DNA from: Propionibacteriaceae bacterium
GTDB taxonomy: Bacteria > Actinomycetota > Actinomycetes > Propionibacteriales > Propionibacteriaceae
Length of the DNA: 64,000 bases
NCBI GenBank assembly: GCA_027492545.1
Contig: JAPUEL010000076.1
Coordinates: 1-64,000 of the forward strand
Direction of reading: 5' to 3'
Of this stretch, positions 1 to 7,576 are shown in pieces. The position numbers and the translations under genes were made by a program. Below the pieces are notes generated by a model, which saw only the letters and a program-made list of their open reading frames with translations, was not told the origin of the DNA and ran no database searches. Every line of letters starts with the position of its first letter. Position 1 is the first letter of the stretch.

Positions 1-240
1 CTGCCGTGGTTCACCCCACCCCGCCACATCGACCCGGCCCGCCGCCCCAGGCAGCATCAACGCCACCGACTCCAGCAACTCACACCTGGCGTCGGGGCAC
101 CACTATGCCCACACGACCCCGATCCCCCAGGTTGGGATCCCTTGGACCCGGACACCCGCAGCGCGCGGGTCAGCTACGCCGAGCACAGCCTCGACGACCT
201 GATCGAACGCTCCGCCGCCATCTGGGCACCCGCTCAGTAG
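1..240 (+). CDS. C-terminal end of a DUF222/HNH-type endonuclease-like protein (partial)
   Basis: The reading frame is open from the first base and ends at TAG 238-240, giving 79 residues with no start inside the window. It begins LPWFTPPRHIDPARRPRQ, which resembles the segment after the HNH core in actinobacterial DUF222 proteins, a family often present in many copies per genome. The tail is proline rich and ends with an acidic, possibly helical segment (SYAEHSLDDLIERSA). The HNH motif itself would lie outside the window, so nuclease activity cannot be judged. It converges on the tRNA-Leu gene, with 28 bases between them. The family call rests on this short motif only. Confidence 0.55.
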   Translation: MPWFTPPRHIDPARRPRQHQRHRLQQLTPGVGAPLCPHDPDPPGWDPLDPDTRSARVSYAEHSLDDLIERSAAIWAPAQ

Positions 241-268
241 GCGTCGGTGGACGCCGATCACAGTGAAG

Positions 269-350
269 TACCGAAGAAGGGACTTGAACCCTCACGCCCG
301 AAGGCACAGGAACCTAAATCCTGCGTGTCTGCCAATTCCACCACTTCGGC
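269..350 (-). tRNA. tRNA-Leu (anticodon TAG)
   Basis: The minus strand folds as an 82-base tRNA with a long variable arm. The acceptor stem pairs GCCGAAG with CTTCGGT (first pair G-T) and the discriminator is A. The anticodon stem CAGGA/TCCTG holds the loop TTTAGGT, so the anticodon is TAG (plus-strand bases 314-316), reading CUA/CUN leucine codons. The T arm carries GGTTCAAGTCC. The CCA end is not encoded; the next bases are CTTCAC. The gene lies directly downstream of thpR on the same strand. Confidence 0.95.
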
Positions 351-351
351 T

Positions 352-367
352 CGCCCCCACCGGGGCG
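352..367 (-). other. Hairpin between thpR and tRNA-Leu
   Basis: CGCCCC and GGGGCG form a perfect six-pair stem with a four-base loop, starting three bases after the thpR stop codon and ending one base before the mature tRNA 5' end. No T run follows. It could mark the thpR 3' end or the 5' leader removed from the tRNA precursor by RNase P. Confidence 0.35.
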
Positions 368-370
368 CGA

Positions 371-937
371 TCAGTGTAGGCCACTCGCGGGGGCCGCGCC
401 CAGCGGGAAACGCTCGGCGACGATGTACCTCGCCCCTGGGTGCGACTCGACCAGGCACAGCTCGTCGGCCGTCCAGCCCCATCCAGGGAAGGAGTCGAGG
501 ATCTCGAGCCACCGCACCGCCGGCAGACCACGGTTGTGCCGCGCAAGGGTCAGATGCCCGACGAAGCGGGCGCCGTCGGCGGCGACCCCGGCTCTGCTGG
601 CCGCCGCGCGACAGCTCACCGACAGAGCCCCCAGCGGGACCTCGGGCCCCGCCGCGAGCCCGAGCACGCGCGCCCGGGCCGCATCCGGAAAGGCGATTCC
701 GCCGGTGACCTCGACGTCGAAGGGCCGCGCCCGTGCGGCAACCTCCGCGAGGTTCTCCTCCAACCGTCCCATGCGGTCGAGTGACACCTCCGGCATGAAG
801 GACAGGGTGACGTGCCACCCCTCCGGTAGGGTCCAGCGAAGCGTCGGGTCCGCCTCGCGTCGCGGCTCCAGCATCAGGTCGAGTTCCCGGACCACACCCT
901 CGGGCGGCAGGACTGCGGTGAACATGCGCGCTCCCAT
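371..937 (-). CDS. thpR: RNA 2',3'-cyclic phosphodiesterase (LigT/2'-5' RNA ligase family)
   Basis: The 188-residue protein belongs to the 2H phosphoesterase family, whose members hydrolyse 2',3'-cyclic phosphate ends on RNA and can join 2'-5' RNA ends in vitro. Both signature motifs are present: HVTL at 42-45 and HLTL at 128-131, which supply the two catalytic histidines. Length matches the bacterial ThpR/LigT family. ATG 937 is preferred over a second ATG four codons later because TAGGGT (945-950) stands seven bases before it, a leaderless arrangement. It is divergent from the DUF2254 gene and runs toward tRNA-Leu. The placement next to a tRNA is suggestive for an RNA-end enzyme, but no functional link is shown. 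Confidence 0.85.
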   Translation of the reverse strand: MGARMFTAVLPPEGVVRELDLMLEPRREADPTLRWTLPEGWHVTLSFMPEVSLDRMGRLEENLAEVAARARPFDVEVTGGIAFPDAARARVLGLAAGPEVPLGALSVSCRAAASRAGVAADGARFVGHLTLARHNRGLPAVRWLEILDSFPGWGWTADELCLVESHPGARYIVAERFPLGAAPASGLH

Positions 938-944
938 AGCGCCA

Positions 945-971
945 ACCCTAACCGCCGCTGACCACTAACCT
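945..971. promoter_or_regulatory. Bidirectional leaderless promoter, thpR / DUF2254
   Basis: On the minus strand TAGGGT (945-950) lies seven bases before the thpR ATG. On the plus strand TAACCT (966-971) lies seven bases before the DUF2254 ATG at 979. Both fit the TANNNT -10 consensus at the spacing expected when transcription starts on the start codon. The whole intergenic region is 41 bases and no Shine-Dalgarno sequence is seen for either gene. Confidence 0.6.
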
Positions 972-978
972 CACTGGC

Positions 979-2289
979 ATGGGCAGACTCCGCAGCTGGC
1001 TGATCGGCATTCCTGAGCGCTTCTGGTTCATCCCCGCGATCTTCATCGCCGGCGCGATGGTGCTGGCCCAGGCCCTGGTGTCCTTCGACCGCGCGGACCT
1101 GACGCTCCCCACCCTCCTGGAGAGCTTCCTCTTCACCGCCGGAGTGGACGGCGCACGCGCGCTGCTGTCCGCGGTGGCCTCATTCCTGGGCGTCGCGGGC
1201 ACAGCGTTCTCGATCACGATCTCCGTGATCAGCACCGCATCCACCTCCTACGGCCCGCGGTTGGTGCGCAATTTCATGCGCGACCGCAACAATCAGATGG
1301 TCCTCGGAGTGCTGGTGGCGACATTCGTCTACACCCTCCTGGTGCTGCGGACCATCCGGTCGGCCTCCGACGACGGGGCCGCCTTCGTGCCGCATCTGGC
1401 GGTCAACGCGGCGATCGGGCTGGGGGTGGTGGACGTGTTCCTGTTCGTGTGGTTCATCCACCACATCGCGGGCTCGGTGCAGGTCGACAACCTCGTCAAG
1501 GGCGCAACCGTGGACTTCCGCCGCGCCGTGGTCGACAACTGGCTCGATCCTGGCTCCGATCACGTAGAGGCGTTCGAGGCCCCGTCCGAGGGTGGTGGCG
1601 TGGTGACGCTGGGCCGGACCGGCTACATCACCGGCATCGACGTGACGGCGCTCGCGGACGACATCACCCGCGTGGATGCGTCGGTGCGTCTCCTCAAGCG
1701 GGTGGGCGACCAGGTCATCGGCGACGAGCCGCTCGCGCTCGTCTGGCCCGCCGACCGGCGCGAGGCAGCCCAACCCGCAATCCGGGACCACGTGCACATC
1801 GGCCCCTCCCGCACCACGGTGCAGGACGTCCGCTTCGCCGAGCAGCAGGTGGTCGAGCTCGCCGTACGTGCGCTGTCGCCGGGCACGAACGATCCCTACA
1901 CCGCGATCAACGCAGTCGAGGAGGTCGCCGCCGGCATCCTCACCGCCGTCGCGCGCCCGGACACCGGCCACATCCTCGTCGACGATGCGGGCGCCCCCAC
2001 GCTGTACCTGCGGCCCGTCACCGCCGCGGAGATCGTCGACATGCCGTTCGATCATCTGCGTCCCTACGCGCTGGGCTCGCTGATCGTGCTGCGCGCACTG
2101 GTGGATCTAGCGGCCCGGATCCGCGTCGCGGCCGTCAACCCCGACCTGGCCGCCCGCGCCGACCGGCAGGTCGACCAGCTCGTCGCCGCGGCAGAGGGAA
2201 CCCTGACTGGCCCGGACCACGCGTCCCTGCGCGAGTACGTGGCCGAAAGCCGCGCGGCTTCCATCAGCACGCCGCCCGCCCGCCCATGA
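979..2289 (+). CDS. DUF2254 family membrane protein
   Basis: The 436-residue protein matches the DUF2254 family of predicted membrane proteins of unknown function. About four membrane segments lie in the first 170 residues (around 16-36, 65-87, 105-122 and 140-160), with the family-like stretch STSYGPRLVRNF between the second and third. The remaining 260 residues are soluble, probably cytoplasmic, and include RALSPGTNDPYTA, a well-conserved part of the family. Length is typical. A -10 box TAACCT seven bases before ATG supports a leaderless start. The 3' end overlaps the first half-site of the operator in front of the ABC genes. Function is unknown. Confidence 0.8.
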   Translation: MGRLRSWLIGIPERFWFIPAIFIAGAMVLAQALVSFDRADLTLPTLLESFLFTAGVDGARALLSAVASFLGVAGTAFSITISVISTASTSYGPRLVRNFMRDRNNQMVLGVLVATFVYTLLVLRTIRSASDDGAAFVPHLAVNAAIGLGVVDVFLFVWFIHHIAGSVQVDNLVKGATVDFRRAVVDNWLDPGSDHVEAFEAPSEGGGVVTLGRTGYITGIDVTALADDITRVDASVRLLKRVGDQVIGDEPLALVWPADRREAAQPAIRDHVHIGPSRTTVQDVRFAEQQVVELAVRALSPGTNDPYTAINAVEEVAAGILTAVARPDTGHILVDDAGAPTLYLRPVTAAEIVDMPFDHLRPYALGSLIVLRALVDLAARIRVAAVNPDLAARADRQVDQLVAAAEGTLTGPDHASLREYVAESRAASISTPPARP

Positions 2290-2314
2290 CAGGTGTCACG
2301 CCGAAGTCGTGACA
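2287..2314. promoter_or_regulatory. Operator-like inverted repeats before the ABC exporter
   Basis: TGTCACG (2294-2300) and CGTGACA (2308-2314) form a perfect seven-base inverted repeat around seven bases. A further TGACA half-site (2287-2291) pairs with TGTCA (2294-2298) across two bases, so three TGTCA-type half-sites alternate in orientation. The site lies 44 bases before the ABC ATPase start. This is a typical place and shape for the binding site of a NarL/DesR-type response regulator; assignment to the adjacent truncated regulator is inference. Confidence 0.5.
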
Positions 2315-2357
2315 GGCGACCCATCCGGATCGGCACGCCACGCTCCACGCTGGAGTC

Positions 2358-3293
2358 ATGAGCACACCGACCATCCGCCTCGCCTCCCTGAGCCGAACGT
2401 TCCGCACCCCGCACGGCTCCATCACGGCCGTCGACGACATCGACCTCACGATCGGTGCGGGCGAGGTCGTCGCGCTGCTCGGCCCGAACGGCGCCGGAAA
2501 GACGACAACAATCGACATGATCCTCGGCCTCACCGAGCCGACAGCGGGGACGGTGGAGGTGATGGGCCGGCGCCCGCGGGCCGCGGTGCTTGCGGGGCGC
2601 GTCTCGGCCGTCCTCCAGACGGGAGGGCTGCTCGCCGACCTCAGGGTCGAGGAGACCGTGCGGCTGATCGCCTCGACCTTCGCGGAGCACGCACCCGTCG
2701 AGTCGGTCATGGGCAGGGCAGGCATCACCGCCCTGGCAGGACGGCGCGTGTCCACCTGCAGCGGCGGCGAGCAGCAGCGTCTGCGGTTCGCACTGGCGCT
2801 CCTCCCCGATCCCGACCTGCTCATCCTCGATGAGCCGACGTCCGGGATGGACGTCAACGCCCGACGGGAGTTCTGGTCCGCGATGCGCCTCGAGGCCTCG
2901 CGCGGGCGGACGATCATCTTCGCGACGCACTACCTCGAGGAGGCCGAGGACTTCGCCGACCGGATCGTGCTGATGGCTCAGGGGCGCATCGCCGCCGACG
3001 GCCCGACGGTAGAGATCCGGGCAGGCGCCGGCGGACGCACCCTCACCGTCGACCTCCCGACGGCGTCGCGGGCGGACGGGCTGGCCCGGCTCCGCAGGCA
3101 CCCCGGCGTGATCTGGGCCGAGCCGTCGCCCGCACACCCCAGCCGGGTGAAGGTCCGCAGCAACGACTCCGACGCGGTCGCGCTGATCCTGCTCACCGAG
3201 TTGGGCGCCACCGGCCTCGAGATCAGCGCCGACACCCTCGACGACGTCTTCGTCGCCCTCACAACCACCCCCCTCGAAGGAGCAGTGCGATGA
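2358..3293 (+). CDS. ABC transporter ATP-binding protein (exporter type)
   Basis: The 311-residue protein is the ATPase of an ABC-2 type exporter. Walker A GPNGAGKT is at 42-49, the signature CSGGEQ at 134-139, Walker B LLILDEP at 154-160 and the switch histidine at 191 (FATHYLEE). A C-terminal domain of about 90 residues follows, as in DrrA/CcmA-like exporters of drugs or lipids. It overlaps the permease by ATGA at 3290-3293, so translation is probably coupled. The cargo cannot be told from sequence. The adjacent regulator pair suggests it responds to a membrane or antibiotic signal, as for similar actinobacterial loci. ATG 2358 has no clear Shine-Dalgarno site. Confidence 0.9.
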   Translation: MSTPTIRLASLSRTFRTPHGSITAVDDIDLTIGAGEVVALLGPNGAGKTTTIDMILGLTEPTAGTVEVMGRRPRAAVLAGRVSAVLQTGGLLADLRVEETVRLIASTFAEHAPVESVMGRAGITALAGRRVSTCSGGEQQRLRFALALLPDPDLLILDEPTSGMDVNARREFWSAMRLEASRGRTIIFATHYLEEAEDFADRIVLMAQGRIAADGPTVEIRAGAGGRTLTVDLPTASRADGLARLRRHPGVIWAEPSPAHPSRVKVRSNDSDAVALILLTELGATGLEISADTLDDVFVALTTTPLEGAVR

Positions 3294-4048
3294 ACATCAC
3301 CTACCTCGGCCTCGAGGTCAGGAGACTTCTCCGTGACCCCGTCAGCCTCTTCTTCACCACCGGACTGCCGCTGGTGTTCTACCTCGTGTTCGGAGCGGCC
3401 CAGGACTACGGGTCCCAGAGCGTGGGCAACGGCAACGTCGCCATGATGGTCATGGTCTCGATGGCCGGCTACGGCGCGGTGACCACCGCCGTCGGCGTGG
3501 GTGGGAGGGCCGCTGTCGAGCGGATGCAGGGCTGGGGCCGCCAACTGGGGCTCACCCCGCTCACGGACCGCGGCTACGTCGGCGTGAAGGTAGGGCTGGC
3601 GCTCATCGCCACCAGCCTCACCATCGCCCTGATCTTCACGGCGGCTGCCCTCACGGGCGCCGTCGGCACCGCCTCCGCCTGGCTCCTCAGCGCGCTCGCG
3701 CTGGTCATCGGGGCGGGGATGTTCGCCCTGTACGGCCTCATCTTCGGCCTCGGCTTCCGTGCCGAGGGTGCCGTGGCCGCGGCCTCCGGGTCGATCGTCC
3801 TGCTCGGGCTGCTCGGCAACGTCTTCGTCCCGTTGTCGGGGTGGATGCTCGCCGTCGCCAAGGTCACCCCTCTGTACGGACTGGTTTCGCTGGCCCGCTA
3901 CCCCATCAGCAACGGGTACGTGCTCGGCAGCGGCGGTGAACTCCTTCACGAGCCGCTGTGGGTCCCGGTCGCTAACGTGGGTGCATGGCTGGTCGTGTTC
4001 GCGGTGCTCGCGACTCTCCTGGTGCGCAGGAGCCGGGGGCGGCAGTGA
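3290..4048 (+). CDS. ABC-2 type transporter permease
   Basis: The 252-residue protein has six predicted membrane segments in the ABC-2 pattern: one near residues 20-40, then pairs around 45-65 and 95-125, and 130-160, 165-190 and 225-245. It should form the membrane channel for the ATPase encoded just upstream, with which it shares a four-base overlap. Its own stop codon overlaps the GTG start of the kinase remnant (GTGA 4045-4048). The original operon was therefore ATPase, permease, sensor kinase and response regulator, all translationally linked. Confidence 0.85.
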   Translation: MNITYLGLEVRRLLRDPVSLFFTTGLPLVFYLVFGAAQDYGSQSVGNGNVAMMVMVSMAGYGAVTTAVGVGGRAAVERMQGWGRQLGLTPLTDRGYVGVKVGLALIATSLTIALIFTAAALTGAVGTASAWLLSALALVIGAGMFALYGLIFGLGFRAEGAVAAASGSIVLLGLLGNVFVPLSGWMLAVAKVTPLYGLVSLARYPISNGYVLGSGGELLHEPLWVPVANVGAWLVVFAVLATLLVRRSRGRQ

Positions 4049-4560
4049 GCCCCTGGGAGCGCTGGAATTGGCTGCTGTGGGCCATCTGGCTCGTCTTCCT
4101 CCTCCTCCCAGCGTGGAGCGTCCTGTCTGAGGCGGACGCCTCCCCGGCGTGGAAGGCCGCGGGGCTGAGCATCGTGGTGGCCTTCGGGGTCGCCTACGCC
4201 GTCGGCGCCCGACGCGTCATGGGGTCAGGCACGCGCAGCGCCCTGCCGGTCCTGGGTCTCCTCGTCGCCCTGGCGGCCGTGAGCATCCTCGTCATCGGCA
4301 CCGATGCCGTCAGCTTCAGCCCGTTCCTGGTCAGCTTCGCCGCCTTCACCCTCCCACGGCCCTGGCACTGGGTCTTCGGGCTGACCACCGTCGTCGCCGT
4401 CGTCGCAACGCTCGCCCTCACCGGGTCCATGTCCGAATGGTCCTACTTCCTCTTCATCCTCGTCGCGATCGGGTTCGGCGTGAACATCGCCCGGCTCCTC
4501 ATGGAGCAGTCGCGGGGCTTCGAGGCGTTGCGCCGCGGACTGGCGCTGAGCGAGGAGCGG
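4045..4560 (+). pseudogene. Sensor histidine kinase, N-terminal remnant (catalytic part deleted)
   Basis: From GTG 4045 (overlapping the permease stop) 172 codons encode a typical N-terminus of a DesK-like NarL-family kinase: about five membrane segments followed by a linker helix ending in GLALSEER. In intact relatives this is followed within a few residues by the HisKA_3 box carrying the phosphorylated histidine and then the ATPase domain. Here the frame instead runs into DNA coding for the end of a response regulator in another frame, and reads on as a basic, proline-rich nonsense tail to 5172 across the dinB gene. No dimerisation histidine, N box or G box is present. An internal deletion is the simplest explanation; a sequencing or assembly collapse is the alternative. 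Confidence 0.75.
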
Positions 4561-4942
4561 CACCCGGGTGCTCATCGTGACCACCTTCGGCAGACCGGGC
4601 TACCTGCGGCGGGCCCTCGAGGCGGGGGCGAGCGGCTTCATCGTCAAGGACACCCCGGCGAGCCGGCTCGTCGACGCCGTTCGCCGGGTCCACCTTGGTC
4701 TGCGCGTGATCGATCCGGAACTCGCCTCGGAGTCCCTCGTCGAGGGATCCAACCCGCTCACCGCCCGGGAGCGGGAGCTGCTGCGCCTTGCGCTGCTCGG
4801 CTCCCCGGTGACCACGATGGCGGCCCAGCTCCACCTGTCACCGGGCACCGTGCGCAACCACCTCTCGGCCGCGATCCAGAAGACCGGCGCGACCACCCGC
4901 GTCGAGGCCGCCCACACCGCCCAGGACCGCGGCTGGCTGTGA
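4561..4942 (+). pseudogene. NarL-family response regulator, C-terminal remnant
   Basis: In frame 2, starting at the deletion junction, the sequence encodes TRVLIVTTFGRPGYLRRA, the fourth strand and later helices of a receiver domain, including the conserved lysine of GFIVKDTP. A complete LuxR-type helix-turn-helix follows (LTARERELLRLALLGS to TVRNHLSAAIQKTG). The first part of the receiver domain with the acidic pocket and phosphorylated aspartate is missing. A GTG at 4568 could start a 124-residue product able to bind DNA but not to be phosphorylated normally, but no Shine-Dalgarno sequence precedes it. About 75 residues of the regulator and about 200 of the kinase appear lost, estimated from usual family lengths. 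Confidence 0.75.
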
Positions 4943-4954
4943 CCCGGCTGAGCG

Positions 4955-6283
4955 CTAATCCTGGGACGGCGCAGCGGGCAGGGGATCGATGTCCACCGGG
5001 CGCAGCGCGGCGTCGTCGACGGCGAACGTGCGGACCGGCCCGGGGCCGGTGTCGCGCGTCTCGAACCGCACGGTCACCCTGCCCAGCCCTGAGCCCCACA
5101 CCCACCCCCGGCCCCATTCGTCGTGCTCCACGTCGGCACCCGGGTGGAACCCGTGTTCGCGGACCCCGCTGAGCTCGACCTCGTCGCCCTCCGCTCCGAC
5201 CGAGGTGGTCGTGGACAGCACCGGGTCGTCGCCGAAGAGGCGCTCCTGCGCCACCGTGGTGAAGTTGCTGACGCCGATGCCGAGCAGCCGCACGCCCACC
5301 CGCACGTCAACCTCACCCAGCAGCTCCAACCCGGCGCCGGTGATGACCTCGACTGAGTCCGTGGCTCCCCCGAGGCTGCGGGCCACCGTGCGGGTGGTGA
5401 AGTCCGGGAAACGCACCTTGACCGTGACCGTCCGCGCGAAGTAGCCGGCACGGGCGAGCCTCCCGGCCACCGCCGCTGAGTCTCGGCGGAGGATCTGCTC
5501 CAGCTGGGCTCGGTCGGTGAGGTCCGTGGCGAAGGTGTCCTCCGTCGAGATGGACTTCGGGTCGCGCTGGGGCTGGACGGCGCGGTTGTCGCGGCCCCAG
5601 GCCAGGGCGGCCAGACCCTCTCCCGCAGACTGACCCACCTCGCGGATCAGCTCGGCGGGGTCCGCGGCTCGGAGGTCCTCGACCGTGTAGGCCCCGATGG
5701 CCACCAGCCGCTGCTCGGTAGCAGGCCCAACACCGGGAATGGCGCGCACCGGTAGCGGTGCCAGGAAGTCGAGCTCCTCCGCAGGGTCAAGGATGCGCGC
5801 GCCGTCGGGCTTGGCTGCCTCCGAGGCGAGCTTCGCCAGGAACTTCGAGGTGCCCACCCCCACTGATGCCGTCAGCCCCTCGGTGCGGGCGGTGAGCTCG
5901 GCTCGCAGCGCTGCCACCCGCTCCGGCAGCTCCTCGGCCGCCCACCCCGAGGACCCGAGGTCGACGAACGCCTCGTCCAGACTGAGGGGCTCCACGAGCG
6001 GCGACACCTCACGTAGGAGCGCCATCACGATCCGCGACGACTCCCGGTAGGCCGCGAACCGCCCACCCAGGAAGGCCGCGTTCGGCGCCCGGCGACGGGC
6101 CTCGGCGCCTGACATCGCGGAGCGCACCCCGAACCGCCTCGCCTCGTACGACGCTGTGGCGACCACCCCCCGAGGGCCCGATCCGCCCACGACCACGGGC
6201 CGACCGCGCAGGCTCGGCTTGTCGCGCTGCTCGACGGCGGCGAAGAACGCGTCGAGGTCGAGGTGCAGGATGCGGCGCGCCAT
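4955..6283 (-). CDS. dinB: DNA polymerase IV with C-terminal extension
   Basis: This Y-family translesion polymerase has 442 residues from ATG 6283 (MARRILHLDLDAFF); upstream codons in the same frame lie inside folA and look non-coding. Catalytic acids D9, D103 and E104 (SLDEAF) are present, with F14 as probable steric gate. A helix-hairpin-helix (IPGVGPATEQRL) and little-finger domain follow. QERLF near residue 345 fits the beta-clamp binding motif. About 90 further residues are absent from E. coli Pol IV; they include HDEWGRGWVWGSGLGRVTV, resembling the Tudor-like tail of UvrD/PcrA helicases. The gene follows folA by seven bases, so they are probably cotranscribed. Confidence 0.9.
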   Translation of the reverse strand: MARRILHLDLDAFFAAVEQRDKPSLRGRPVVVGGSGPRGVVATASYEARRFGVRSAMSGAEARRRAPNAAFLGGRFAAYRESSRIVMALLREVSPLVEPLSLDEAFVDLGSSGWAAEELPERVAALRAELTARTEGLTASVGVGTSKFLAKLASEAAKPDGARILDPAEELDFLAPLPVRAIPGVGPATEQRLVAIGAYTVEDLRAADPAELIREVGQSAGEGLAALAWGRDNRAVQPQRDPKSISTEDTFATDLTDRAQLEQILRRDSAAVAGRLARAGYFARTVTVKVRFPDFTTRTVARSLGGATDSVEVITGAGLELLGEVDVRVGVRLLGIGVSNFTTVAQERLFGDDPVLSTTTSVGAEGDEVELSGVREHGFHPGADVEHDEWGRGWVWGSGLGRVTVRFETRDTGPGPVRTFAVDDAALRPVDIDPLPAAPSQD

Positions 6284-6290
6284 CGCCCCG

Positions 6291-6770
6291 TCAGCCGGCG
6301 GCCGGTGTGGGGAGGTACTGGGTGAAGTCGAAACCCTGACGCACCTCGCGCGAGACCTCGGTCCAGTCGCGCGGGGAGATGACGGGGAAGCGTGCGCCAC
6401 CGTCGGGCTCCTGGTGCACGTGGGTGATGTCCAGCTCGGTGAGATAGGGCCACGCGGCCTCGTAGATCTGCGCGCCGCCGCCCACGTAACACACGCGCTC
6501 AGGGGTCTCGGCGGCCAGGTCGAGGGCCTCCGTGATCGAGTGCGCCACCTCGACGCCCTCGTCGCTCCAGCCGGGGTCTCGGGTGACGACGATGATGCGC
6601 CGGTTGGGCAGCAGCCCGATCTGCTCGTGGGTGCGCCGCCCGAAGATGACCGTGTTGCCGGTGGTGACCTTCTTGAAGCGGCGGAAGTCCTCGGGAATGT
6701 GCCACAGCATGTCCTCCCCCGAGCCGATCACCCAGTTGTCTGCCACGGCCGCGATCGCCACGATCCTCAC
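6291..6770 (-). CDS. folA: Dihydrofolate reductase
   Basis: The 159-residue protein reduces dihydrofolate to tetrahydrofolate with NADPH, regenerating the cofactor used by ThyA encoded two genes upstream. The start is GTG 6770 (VRIVAIAAVADNWVIG), which overlaps the stop of the DUF1707 gene as GTGA; the longer open frame upstream is out-of-frame sequence of that gene. The folate-binding acid is D28 in WHIPEDF, the NADPH-binding GRRTHEQI segment is at about 45-52, and YVGGGAQIYE forms the second nucleotide-binding loop. Length equals that of typical bacterial FolA. Confidence 0.93.
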   Translation of the reverse strand: MRIVAIAAVADNWVIGSGEDMLWHIPEDFRRFKKVTTGNTVIFGRRTHEQIGLLPNRRIIVVTRDPGWSDEGVEVAHSITEALDLAAETPERVCYVGGGAQIYEAAWPYLTELDITHVHQEPDGGARFPVISPRDWTEVSREVRQGFDFTQYLPTPAAG

Positions 6771-7558
6771 GGCTCCTCCCGGGCGATGATCTCGCCGGAC
6801 TGGTCCACCTGTATCCAGCCGTCGGGCTCGAATGCCGTGGCCCTGGCTGTCGGTCGGCCGTCCTGCCACACCAACTCGACCTGCGCCAGGGCGCCGGGCA
6901 GGTTCGCCAACCCCGCGTCCTCCGCCTGAAGCACGAGCAGCTCGGCCTCCTCCAGGAGGAGACTGCTGGGAGGTGATGCGCCTTCGACCTCCGAGTACTG
7001 CATCGTGCCGTCCCCATACCAGTCGAACGCGCCCCCCTGCCCGGGTGACTTGACCCTCCACGCCATCCCTGTGACCTGTCCATGGGTGACGCTTAGCTCG
7101 CTGACCGCGTCGTAGCCCAGATCACGTAACGCCTGGCCTGCGTTCAGGAACTGCTGCTGAAGGGACTCCACCGGCACGAACACGGGGTCCGGGAACTCGC
7201 CCGTCACCTCGTCGGAGACGGTGGCCATCGACACGAACCCCGCCAGGCCGAGCCCGACCACCGCCGCGACACCGACCGCACCCGCCATCACGCCCCTCCG
7301 TGCGATGGGCTGCGGCCGGAACGCCTGCGGCGCCTGCGGCACCGGGCGGAAGGCCGACGGCGGCGCCTGCACCGGCACGATGTTGGGCTGCGGCAGGCCC
7401 TGGAACTGGGCCATGGCCTCGCGGTGGGTGACGGCGGCCAGCACCGCGTTGCTGCGTGTCTCGAACTCCGCCTCGTCGAGCCGTCCGTCGGCGTAGGCCG
7501 TGGACAGCAGGTCGAGATACCGGTCTCGCTCCTGGAAGGACGGCCGCAGTTCGCTCAT
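6767..7558 (-). CDS. DUF1707 domain membrane protein
   Basis: This 263-residue protein has an N-terminal DUF1707 (SHOCT-like) domain at about 8-55, with RDRYLDLLSTAYADGRL and DEAEF as recognisable parts. A proline- and glutamine-rich linker (56-86), one membrane helix at about 90-113, and an outer domain of about 150 residues that I do not recognise follow. A -10 box TACCCT (7566-7571) stands seven bases before ATG, so the message is probably leaderless. The gene sits between thyA and folA and overlaps folA, but nothing in the sequence ties it to folate metabolism. Confidence 0.75.
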   Translation of the reverse strand: MSELRPSFQERDRYLDLLSTAYADGRLDEAEFETRSNAVLAAVTHREAMAQFQGLPQPNIVPVQAPPSAFRPVPQAPQAFRPQPIARRGVMAGAVGVAAVVGLGLAGFVSMATVSDEVTGEFPDPVFVPVESLQQQFLNAGQALRDLGYDAVSELSVTHGQVTGMAWRVKSPGQGGAFDWYGDGTMQYSEVEGASPPSSLLLEEAELLVLQAEDAGLANLPGALAQVELVWQDGRPTARATAFEPDGWIQVDQSGEIIAREEP

Positions 7559-7576
7559 GACGGCTAGGGTAGCCGC

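Noticed and set aside
3985-5172. One 395-residue protein spanning the kinase remnant and beyond
   Set aside because: After 4560 the frame encodes a basic, proline-rich nonsense tail that overlaps the regulator remnant and the dinB gene; only the first part is real coding sequence.
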